Below, in pieces: positions 34,275 to 40,816 of a DNA stretch of 40,816 bases. A program made the translations under genes and the position numbers. The notes beneath the pieces were generated by a model. The model was not told the DNA's origin. It saw nothing but the letters and a program-made list of their open reading frames with translations, and ran no database searches. Position 1 is the stretch's first letter, and the number at the start of each line of letters is the position of its first letter. The DNA comes from Streptomyces coryli (lineage in GTDB: Bacteria; Actinomycetota; Actinomycetes; Streptomycetales; Streptomycetaceae): assembly GCF_011044975.1 (NCBI RefSeq), contig NZ_JAAKZV010000046.1, positions 1 through 40,816 on the forward strand. The letters run 5' to 3'.

Positions 34275-36038
34275 GTGGCAGCCCACGACGACGACATCAA
34301 CCGCGGCAACCGGAGCGGCCGGGGCGAGGACCCGACCGGTCAGATTGCCTACCTCGAGCAGGAGATCGCCGTCCTGCGACGCAAGCTCGCCGACTCTCCG
34401 CGTCACACGAGAATTCTCGAAGAGCGGATCGTCGAGTTGCAGACCAATCTGGCCGGAGTCTCCGCCCAGAACGAACGGCTTGCGAACACCCTCCGCGAGG
34501 CCCGCGACCAAATCGTGGCCCTCAAGGAAGAGGTCGACCGGCTAGCGCAGCCGCCGGCCGGCTTCGGGGTGTTCCTCCAGGCCAACGAGGATGGCACCGC
34601 CGACATCTTCACCGGAGGCCGGAAGCTCCGCGTGAACGTCAGCCCCAGCGTGGAACTCGACGAACTCCGGCGCGGACAAGAGCTCATGCTCAATGAAGCG
34701 CTGAACGTTGTCGAGGCCATGGAGTTCGAGAAGTCCGGGGACATCGTCACCCTCAAGGAGATCCTTGAGGACGGCGAGCGCGCCCTGGTGGTCGGGCACA
34801 CCGACGAGGAGCGGGTGGTGCGGCTCGCAGAGCCGCTGCTGGACATCACCATCCGCCCCGGCGACGCCCTGCTGCTCGACTCCCGCTCCGGCTACGTTTA
34901 CGAAATCATTCCCAAGAGCGAGGTCGAAGAGCTGGTCCTCGAAGAGGTCCCGGACATCGACTACACAAAGATCGGCGGCCTCGGCGGCCAGATCGAGATG
35001 ATCCGCGACGCCGTCGAGCTCCCGTATCTCTACCCCGATCTCTTCAAGGAGCACGAACTGCGGCCGCCCAAGGGCGTGCTGCTGTACGGGCCCCCCGGCT
35101 GCGGCAAGACCCTCATCGCCAAGGCCGTCGCCAACTCGCTGGCCAAGAAGGTCGCCGAGGTGACCGGACAGCCCGCGGGGAAGAGCTTCTTCCTCAACAT
35201 CAAGGGTCCCGAGCTGCTGAACAAGTACGTCGGTGAGACCGAGCGGCACATCCGCCTGGTCTTCCAGCGTGCCCGGGAGAAGGCGAGCGAGGGCACCCCC
35301 GTCATCGTCTTCTTCGACGAGATGGACTCCCTCTTCCGCACCCGCGGCTCCGGAGTCAGCTCGGACGTGGAGAACACCATCGTCCCGCAGCTGCTCTCCG
35401 AGATCGACGGTGTGGAGGGCCTGGAGAACGTCATCGTCATCGGCGCCTCGAACCGCGAGGACATGATCGACCCGGCGATCCTCCGCCCGGGCCGGCTGGA
35501 CGTGAAGATCAAGATCGAGCGTCCGGACGCCGAGGCGGCCAAGGACATCTTCTCCAAGTACCTCAAGAAGACCCTGCCGCTGCATGCCGACGATGTCGCC
35601 GAGCACGGCGACAACAGGGAAGCGGCCGTGGCCGGCATGATCCAGTCGGTCGTCGAGCAGATGTACGCCGAGTCCGAGGAGAACCGCTTCCTCGAGGTCA
35701 CGTACGCCAACGGCGACAAGGAAGTCCTGTACTTCAAGGACTTCAACTCCGGCGCAATGATCGAGAACATCGTCGGCCGCGCCAAGAAGATGGCCATCAA
35801 AGCCTTCCTCGAGCACAACCAGAAGGGTCTGCGCGTCTCCCACCTGCTCGCCGCTTGCATCGACGAGTTCAAGGAGAACGAGGACCTCCCCAACACCACC
35901 AACCCCGACGACTGGGCCCGTATCTCCGGCAAGAAGGGCGAGCGGATCGTCTACATCCGCACGCTCGTCACCGGAAAACAGGGCGCCGACACCGGCCGGT
36001 CCATCGACACGGTGGCCAACACCGGCCAGTATCTGTAA
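34275..36038 (+). CDS. arc: Proteasome-associated AAA ATPase ARC (Mpa)
   Basis: The 587-residue ring ATPase unfolds pupylated proteins and feeds them to the 20S proteasome. Residues 20-80 form the coiled coil ([16 protein letters not shown]) that binds Pup. A tandem OB domain follows (about 85-225). The AAA domain carries Walker A GPPGCGKT at 272-279, Walker [10 protein letters not shown] and the arginine finger region [10 protein letters not shown]. The C-terminus ends GQYL, with the penultimate Tyr known to dock on the proteasome alpha ring. The GTG at 34275 is preceded by GGAGGTGA; an in-frame start at 34257 is less likely. Confidence 0.97.
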   Translation: MAAHDDDINRGNRSGRGEDPTGQIAYLEQEIAVLRRKLADSPRHTRILEERIVELQTNLAGVSAQNERLANTLREARDQIVALKEEVDRLAQPPAGFGVFLQANEDGTADIFTGGRKLRVNVSPSVELDELRRGQELMLNEALNVVEAMEFEKSGDIVTLKEILEDGERALVVGHTDEERVVRLAEPLLDITIRPGDALLLDSRSGYVYEIIPKSEVEELVLEEVPDIDYTKIGGLGGQIEMIRDAVELPYLYPDLFKEHELRPPKGVLLYGPPGCGKTLIAKAVANSLAKKVAEVTGQPAGKSFFLNIKGPELLNKYVGETERHIRLVFQRAREKASEGTPVIVFFDEMDSLFRTRGSGVSSDVENTIVPQLLSEIDGVEGLENVIVIGASNREDMIDPAILRPGRLDVKIKIERPDAEAAKDIFSKYLKKTLPLHADDVAEHGDNREAAVAGMIQSVVEQMYAESEENRFLEVTYANGDKEVLYFKDFNSGAMIENIVGRAKKMAIKAFLEHNQKGLRVSHLLAACIDEFKENEDLPNTTNPDDWARISGKKGERIVYIRTLVTGKQGADTGRSIDTVANTGQYL

Positions 36039-36045
36039 TCCCCGC

Positions 36046-36090
36046 CGTCCGGCTGCGGACCCCCTGTGCGGGGGGCTCCGCAGCCGGACG
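36046..36090 (+). terminator. Terminator hairpin after arc
   Basis: The perfect 14-bp arms 36046-36059 and 36077-36090 continue inward as CCCCC/GGGGG with one bulged base. The hairpin starts 7 nt after the arc stop and separates arc from dop. Confidence 0.8.
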
Positions 36091-36296
36091 CTGCATAACG
36101 GGGGTAACCGCTACTGGACACCGTCATGGACCGGCACCGAAAGCCATACCAAAGCAATGACCGTAATGATCTCCCCACCGCCGCAAAGGCGTTCTAGGCT
36201 CTTCGGTACCGGTGCGCGAACCGCCAACGTGCCGGACACGCAGCGGTACTTGAGCACCGTCCCGGGCAGAGGGCGGTGCCGGGCAAGGAGGGCCGC

Positions 36297-37808
36297 ATGA
36301 CCGTACGGCGAGTAATGGGCATCGAGACCGAGTACGGAATCTCCGTCCCGGGCCATCCGAACGCCAATGCCATGCTCACCTCGTCCCAGGTCGTCAACGC
36401 CTATGCGGCGGCGATGCACCGGGCGCGCCGCGCCCGCTGGGACTTCGAGGAGGAGAACCCGCTGCGGGACGCCCGCGGCTTCGACCTCGCCAGGGAGGCG
36501 GCGGACTCCAGCCAGCTCACGGACGAGGACATCGGCCTGGCGAATGTGATCCTCACCAATGGCGCGCGGCTGTACGTCGACCACGCCCACCCCGAGTACA
36601 GCTCACCCGAAGTCACCAACCCCCGCGACGCCGTCCTGTGGGACAAGGCCGGCGAGCGCATCATGGCCGAGGCGGCGGAGCGGGCCGCCAACCTGCCCGG
36701 CGCCCAGCCGATCCACCTCTACAAGAACAACACCGACAACAAGGGCGCGTCCTACGGCACGCACGAGAACTATCTGATGAAGCGGGAGACCCCCTTCTCG
36801 GACATCGTGCGACACCTGACGCCGTTCTTCGTCTCCCGCCAGGTCGTCACCGGCGCCGGCCGCGTCGGCATCGGCCAGGACGGCCACGAGCACGGCTTCC
36901 AGCTGAGCCAGCGGGCCGACTACTTCGAGGTCGAGGTGGGCCTCGAGACCACCCTCAAGCGTCCGATCATCAACACCCGGGACGAGCCGCACGCCGACGC
37001 GGAGAAGTACCGCAGGCTGCACGTCATCATCGGCGACGCGAACCTGTCGGAGATCTCGACGTACCTGAAGCTGGGGACTACTGCCCTGGTCCTGTCGATG
37101 ATCGAGGACAACTTCATCGCCGTGGACCTGGCGGTGGACCAGCCCGTACGGACGCTGCACCGGGTCTCGCACGACCCGTCGCTCGAGCACCTGATCGAGC
37201 TGCGGAGCGGGCGGACGCTGACGGCCGTGCAGCTCCAGATGGAGTACTGCGAGCTGGCCAGGAAATACGTCGAGGACCGCTTCGGCGCGGACGCCGACGA
37301 GCAGACCAAGGACGTACTCAACCGCTGGGAGGACACCCTCAACCGGCTCGAGTCCGACCCGATGAGCCTGGCCGGCGAGCTGGACTGGGTCGCCAAGAAG
37401 AAGCTCCTCGAGGGCTACCGGCGCCGTGACAGCCTCGACTGGGACGCGGCGCGGCTGCACCTGGTGGACCTGCAGTACGCGGACGTACGGCCCGACAAGG
37501 GGCTCTACAACCGCCTGGTGGCGCGCGGCTCCATCAAGCGGATGCTCGAGGAGCCGGACGTGGAGCGCGCGAAGGGCGCGCCGCCCGAGGACACCCGGGC
37601 GTACTTCCGCGGCCGCTGCCTCGAGCAGTACGCGGACGACGTCGCCGCGGCCTCGTGGGATTCGGTCATCTTCGACCTGCCCGGCCGTGACTCTCTGCAA
37701 CGGGTGCCTACGCTGGAGCCGCTGCGCGGGACCAGGAACCACGTCAAGGAGCTCCTGGACCGGTGCCGCACGGCCGAGGACCTGGTCCGGGTGCTTTCGG
37801 GCGGCTGA
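36297..37808 (+). CDS. dop: Deamidase/depupylase Dop
   Basis: The 503-residue protein belongs to the carboxylate-amine ligase-like Pup family. Dop converts the C-terminal Gln of Pup to Glu and also removes Pup from substrates. Its start, [20 protein letters not shown], and the loop [14 protein letters not shown] separate it from the ligase PafA. Active-site blocks include [31 protein letters not shown] and [15 protein letters not shown]. Since this Pup ends in GGQ, Dop is required before ligation. The ATG at 36297 has AAGGAGGG 5 nt upstream. TAGGCT at 36195-36200 may be its -10. PafA is not in the window. Confidence 0.96.
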   Translation: MTVRRVMGIETEYGISVPGHPNANAMLTSSQVVNAYAAAMHRARRARWDFEEENPLRDARGFDLAREAADSSQLTDEDIGLANVILTNGARLYVDHAHPEYSSPEVTNPRDAVLWDKAGERIMAEAAERAANLPGAQPIHLYKNNTDNKGASYGTHENYLMKRETPFSDIVRHLTPFFVSRQVVTGAGRVGIGQDGHEHGFQLSQRADYFEVEVGLETTLKRPIINTRDEPHADAEKYRRLHVIIGDANLSEISTYLKLGTTALVLSMIEDNFIAVDLAVDQPVRTLHRVSHDPSLEHLIELRSGRTLTAVQLQMEYCELARKYVEDRFGADADEQTKDVLNRWEDTLNRLESDPMSLAGELDWVAKKKLLEGYRRRDSLDWDAARLHLVDLQYADVRPDKGLYNRLVARGSIKRMLEEPDVERAKGAPPEDTRAYFRGRCLEQYADDVAAASWDSVIFDLPGRDSLQRVPTLEPLRGTRNHVKELLDRCRTAEDLVRVLSGG

Positions 37809-37955
37809 GCTGCGGCGAAGCAGGCCTGAAAAGGTGCCGGAACGGGAATCACAAGGGTGGTACTCGGACGTTGTAACAAGCGAGGGGCCTTTGTCGGACC
37901 CTCCTTGTAGGGTCTGATCTTGAGTACGTCGAACCGAGCGAGCGGGGTGAGGGAA

Positions 37956-38171
37956 ATGGCGACTAAGGACACCGGCGGCGGCCAGCAGAAGGCGCAGCGC
38001 CCGACTGAGGAAGTCGAGGAGGCGCCGGAAGCGCAGGCCTCCGAGGATCTCAAGGAGCGGCAGGAAAAGCTGTCGGACGATGTCGATGACGTTCTGGACG
38101 AGATCGACGATGTTCTTGAGGCCAATGCCGAGGACTTCGTACGTTCGTTCGTTCAGAAGGGCGGGCAGTAA
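37956..38171 (+). CDS. pup: Prokaryotic ubiquitin-like protein Pup
   Basis: The 71-residue, strongly acidic, intrinsically disordered protein ends in the diagnostic VQKGGQ. The helix-forming segment EKLSDDVDDVLDEIDDVLEA binds the ARC coiled coil. Gln71 must be deamidated by Dop before PafA attaches it to lysines. The ATG at 37956 follows GTGAGGGAA; an in-frame TTG at 37920 would add 12 residues not typical of Pup. TAGGGT at 37908-37913 may be a -10 and lies in a small palindrome, GACCCT-N6-AGGGTC. Confidence 0.97.
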   Translation: MATKDTGGGQQKAQRPTEEVEEAPEAQASEDLKERQEKLSDDVDDVLDEIDDVLEANAEDFVRSFVQKGGQ

Positions 38172-38193
38172 TCCGCGGCTGCCACGGAGTTGT

Positions 38194-38224
38194 CCCCGCC
38201 GCCCCCGCATGGGGGCGGTCGGGG
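38194..38224 (+). terminator. Hairpin between pup and prcB
   Basis: CCCCGCCGCCCCC (38194-38206) pairs with GGGGGCGGTCGGGG (38211-38224), with one bulged T and a GCAT loop, 22 nt after pup. It may terminate or attenuate, giving more Pup than proteasome mRNA. A TAGGGT at 38266-38271 could restart transcription for prcB. Confidence 0.6.
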
Positions 38225-38324
38225 CACCCGCCGCAGATGCATGTGGATCACGACCACGGTCCGGGTAGGGTCCGTGGCGTACTGAGCTTCAGCCTCCGGG
38301 CTGCAACTACGTGGAAGGAAACGT

Positions 38325-39170
38325 GTGGAAGCCAACCCTCGTAGCACCGGGCGGCTGCCGGCTGCCTTCCTGACGCCGGGCTCGTCGTCCTTCATGGAGT
38401 TCCTCGGGGAGCACGCTCCCGAGCGGCTTCCCGGCAATCGCGAGCTGCCTCCGGTCAAGGGCAAGGTCGAGGCCCCGCACGGCACGACCATCGTCGCCGC
38501 CACCTTCCCCGGCGGCGTCGTGCTCGCCGGCGACCGCCGCGCCACCATGGGCAACATGATCGCCCAGCGGGACATCGAGAAGGTGTTCCCCGCCGACGAG
38601 TACTCCGCCATCGGCATCGCCGGCACCGCGGGCCTCGCCGTCGAGATGGTCAAGCTCTTCCAGCTGGAGCTGGAGCACTTCGAGAAGGTCGAGGGCACTG
38701 TCCTCTCCCTCGAGGGCAAGGCCAACCGCCTCACCACGATGATCCGCCAGAACCTCGGCATGGCCATGCAGGGCCTCGCCGTGGTGCCGGTCTTCGCCGG
38801 GTGGGACCTCACCCGCGAGCGCGGCCGGATCTTCACGTACGACGTCACCGGCGGCCGCTCGGAGGAGAAGGGCTTTGCCGCCGTGGGCTCCGGTTCCGTG
38901 TTCGCCCGGGGCTCGCTGAAGAAGCTGTACCGCGACGACCTCACCCAGGAGCAGGCCGCCACCGCCGTCGTCCAGGCGCTCTACGACGCCGCGGACGACG
39001 ACTCCGCCACCGGCGGCCCCGACATGGCCCGCAAGATCTTCCCGATCGTCACCGTCATCACCGACGAGGGCTATCACCGGCTCACCGAGGCCGAGGTCAC
39101 GGACATCGCCCGCTCCGTGGTGGACGGCCGGCTGGAGCTGCCGGACGGCCCGCGGGCCGAGGTCCTCTAG
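38325..39170 (+). CDS. prcB: 20S proteasome beta subunit PrcB
   Basis: The 281-residue precursor of the proteolytic subunit has a propeptide of 53 residues before the catalytic Thr54-Thr55 in [27 protein letters not shown] follows, with the Asp and later Lys that complete the N-terminal nucleophile site. The propeptide is removed by autoprocessing when half-proteasomes join. The GTG at 38325 has AAGGAA 4-5 nt upstream; a GTG two bases earlier is out of frame. PrcA follows 66 nt downstream. Confidence 0.97.
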   Translation: MEANPRSTGRLPAAFLTPGSSSFMEFLGEHAPERLPGNRELPPVKGKVEAPHGTTIVAATFPGGVVLAGDRRATMGNMIAQRDIEKVFPADEYSAIGIAGTAGLAVEMVKLFQLELEHFEKVEGTVLSLEGKANRLTTMIRQNLGMAMQGLAVVPVFAGWDLTRERGRIFTYDVTGGRSEEKGFAAVGSGSVFARGSLKKLYRDDLTQEQAATAVVQALYDAADDDSATGGPDMARKIFPIVTVITDEGYHRLTEAEVTDIARSVVDGRLELPDGPRAEVL

Positions 39171-39236
39171 ACGGACGATGGCGAAGGTCATTCGGTATTA
39201 GCAGCAGTCACCAGGACAGAAAGGGACGGATAGCCG

Positions 39237-40028
39237 GTGTCCACACCGTTCTATGTCTCACCGCAGCAGGCCATGGCGGACCGCGCCGAGTATGCCCGCA
39301 AGGGCATCGCGCGCGGCCGGAGCGTCGTGGTCCTGCAGTACGCCGACGGCATCCTTTTCGTGGCCGAGAATCCGTCCCGCGCGCTGCACAAGGTCAGCGA
39401 GATCTATGACCGGATCGCGTTCGCGGCGGTCGGCAAGTACAACGAGTTCGAGAACCTCCGTATCGGCGGCGTCCGTTACGCGGACCTGCGCGGCTATACC
39501 TATGACCGTGATGATGTCACCGCGCGCGGCCTCGCCAATGTCTACGCCCAGACCCTCGGCACCATCTTTTCCTCCGCCGCCGAGAAGCCTTATGAGGTCG
39601 AGCTGATCGTGGCGGAGGTGGGGGACGCCCCCGCCGATGACCAGATCTACCGGCTGACGCACGACGGTTCGATCGTCGACGAGCACGGCTCGGTGGCGGT
39701 CGGCGGCAATGCCGACCAGATCAGCAGCCATCTCGACCAGCGGCACCGGGACGAGATGACCCTCGCCGAGGCGCTGAAGCTGGCCGTCGAGGGCCTCGCC
39801 CGCGATGCCAACGGCTCGGACCGCACCCTCACCGCCGACCAGCTCGAGGTGGCGGTGCTGGACCGGACCCGGTCGCAGCAGCGGAAGTTCAAGCGGGTTC
39901 TTGGGCGGCAGCTTTCCCGGCTGCTGGAGGGTGAGCAGCCCGCGCCGGAGCCCACCTCTGACAAGTCCAGCGGCGGCGCGGCCACCGCGCCCGAGGAAGA
40001 GGACCTCGACCTGCCCGACGAGGATTAA
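39237..40028 (+). CDS. prcA: 20S proteasome alpha subunit PrcA
   Basis: The 263-residue outer-ring subunit begins [20 protein letters not shown], the alpha-type N-terminus that gates the pore. The Ntn-hydrolase fold without the catalytic Thr follows ([38 protein letters not shown]). The last 25 residues are acidic and disordered ([11 protein letters not shown]). ARC docks between alpha subunits by its C-terminal tail. The GTG at 39237 has an AAGGGA-type site about 10 nt upstream. Confidence 0.97.
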   Translation: MSTPFYVSPQQAMADRAEYARKGIARGRSVVVLQYADGILFVAENPSRALHKVSEIYDRIAFAAVGKYNEFENLRIGGVRYADLRGYTYDRDDVTARGLANVYAQTLGTIFSSAAEKPYEVELIVAEVGDAPADDQIYRLTHDGSIVDEHGSVAVGGNADQISSHLDQRHRDEMTLAEALKLAVEGLARDANGSDRTLTADQLEVAVLDRTRSQQRKFKRVLGRQLSRLLEGEQPAPEPTSDKSSGGAATAPEEEDLDLPDED

Positions 40029-40057
40029 GCCCTCAGTCATTTCCTTCGCTCGCTCAT

Positions 40058-40092
40058 TCCGCCCCGGTCGGCCTTCCCGCCGCCGGGGCGGA
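40058..40092. terminator. Bidirectional hairpin between prcA and the LacI-type gene
   Basis: TCCGCCCCGG (40058-40067) and CCGGGGCGGA (40083-40092) form a perfect 10-bp stem with a 15-nt loop. It lies between the two convergent stop codons. Confidence 0.65.
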
Positions 40093-40107
40093 GTCGTGCG
40101 CGGCCCC

Positions 40108-40816
40108 TCAGCGCCGCGGTGCGGCCGCCGTGGAGCCCCGTACGACGAGCGAGACCGGCACCGTCGTCCCGGGCGGCCGGTCGCCCTCCAGGACGGCACG
40201 CAGGGCGCGCATGCCCGCCGCGCCGACGGCCTCCGCGGGGAGCCGCACGGTGGTCAGCTCCGGCTCCACCGCCGTGGCGAGGGCCAGGTCGTCGAAGCCG
40301 GTGACCGACACGTCCTCGGGCACCCGCAGGCCCAGCCGCCGCACCGCCTTGCAGGCGCCCGCGGCGAGCACGTCGTCGTCGCACACCAGCGCCGTGGGCG
40401 CCCAGTCCCGCCCCTGCAGCGCGCGCTCGGCCGCCTCCCGGCCGCCGTCGACGCTGAGTTCTGCCGCCTCGGTGCGCACCATGGCGCCGTCCACGTGCCG
40501 CACCGCCTGCGACAGCGCCCGGGCGCGTACGGAGAAGGTCCAGGTCTCGACCGCCGCCGCGATGTGCGCGATACGGCGGTGGCCGCGGCGCAGCAGATGG
40601 GCCATCACCTGCTGCATGCCGTCGTCCAGGTCGAGGTTGACGGTGGCCGCGGCGGTGGGGTCGGCGGGATCGCTGTCGAGCATCACCAGGGGAAGGTCGC
40701 CGCCGCGGACGGTTTCCAGGGCGCTGGCGGCCATCGACGAGGCGATGATCCCGTCCAGCGCCGCCCGGCCCGGGTCGAAGGGGTCGGGGGCGGGCCCGGT
40801 GCTGTCTCTGATACAC
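40108..40816 (-). CDS. LacI-family regulator, C-terminal part (cut by window edge)
   Basis: The frame runs from the stop at 40108 to the window edge, about 236 codons. It shows the effector domain of LacI/GalR regulators: ATVNLDLDDGMQQVMAHLLR with RGHRRIAHIA, TALVCDDDVLAAGACKAVRR and VPEDVSVTGFDDLALATAVE, then the usual end TTVPVSLVVRGST. The N-terminal HTH lies beyond the edge. The last few codons at the edge are suspect: the final 15 bases resemble a sequencing adapter and include a rare AGA codon. The effector is unknown. It is convergent with prcA. Confidence 0.88.
   Translation of the reverse strand, partial: CIRDSTGPAPDPFDPGRAALDGIIASSMAASALETVRGGDLPLVMLDSDPADPTAAATVNLDLDDGMQQVMAHLLRRGHRRIAHIAAAVETWTFSVRARALSQAVRHVDGAMVRTEAAELSVDGGREAAERALQGRDWAPTALVCDDDVLAAGACKAVRRLGLRVPEDVSVTGFDDLALATAVEPELTTVRLPAEAVGAAGMRALRAVLEGDRPPGTTVPVSLVVRGSTAAAPRR
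40802..40816. other. Tn5 mosaic-end-like sequence at the window edge
   Basis: CTGTCTCTGATACAC matches the first 15 bases of the Tn5 mosaic end used in tagmentation libraries (CTGTCTCTTATACACATCT) at 14 positions. It is probably leftover adapter at a contig end, not genomic DNA. Confidence 0.6.

Noticed and set aside
37908-37913. Full sigma-70-type promoter for pup with TTGTCG at 37891
   Set aside because: The spacer to TAGGGT would be only 11 nt. Only a possible -10 is kept, in the pup entry.

Overview
The window reads as a chromosomal core segment of a streptomycete (Streptomyces or a close relative). GC content is very high, codon third positions are almost all G or C, and many genes start with GTG. 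The gene set fits too: mycothiol ligase mshC, the glycerol regulon glpF-glpK-glpD with its IclR-type regulator gylR, metH, and the Pup-proteasome locus (arc, dop, pup, prcB, prcA).

Layout, left to right. 1-8 kb: the start of an unidentified acidic protein (cut by the window edge), an aldo/keto reductase, an F420-type oxidoreductase, a di-iron ferritin-like protein, CorA, a histidine phosphatase, a DUF3090 protein overlapping an SCO1664-family kinase-like protein, and mshC. 8-13 kb: a PAC2-family protein divergent from a three-gene sugar ABC transporter operon (lipoprotein, double ATPase, permease). 12.85-13.15 kb: a 296-bp near-perfect palindrome with a (CCTG)9 tract close to its centre. 13.2-15.4 kb: a compact three-gene accessory operon on the minus strand, lower in GC and rich in rare codons, with three TTA codons. 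It encodes a small helical protein, a three-pass membrane protein and an orphan family-3 solute-binding lipoprotein. 15.5-21.2 kb: a FadR-type regulator, glpD, glpK, glpF and gylR, all on the minus strand, with a clear promoter/operator in front of glpF. 21.4-29.4 kb: metH, a HAD phosphatase and two tandem paralogous family-5 solute-binding lipoproteins without permeases. 29.4-31 kb: an orphan LuxR-type response regulator and a RecB-like Fe-S nuclease on the minus strand. 31-40 kb: a site-2 protease, TrmI tRNA methyltransferase, a small exported protein, then arc, dop, pup, prcB and prcA. The window ends inside a LacI-type regulator, where the last 15 bases resemble a Tn5 mosaic-end adapter.

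How the genes work together. GlpF, GlpK and GlpD carry glycerol to dihydroxyacetone phosphate under GylR. Dop prepares Pup, which marks proteins for ARC to unfold into the PrcA/PrcB proteasome. MshC makes the mycothiol precursor. MetH closes the methionine cycle.

The best candidate for something undescribed is the 13.2-15.4 kb operon. The C-terminus of its small cytoplasmic protein and the N-terminus of its membrane protein share a gap-free 17-residue Gly/Ala/Val motif. The membrane protein's cysteine-containing C-terminal domain is predicted to lie outside the cell, where the solute-binding lipoprotein would sit. This topology suggests a transmembrane ligand-sensing or signalling system. That function is inference only.
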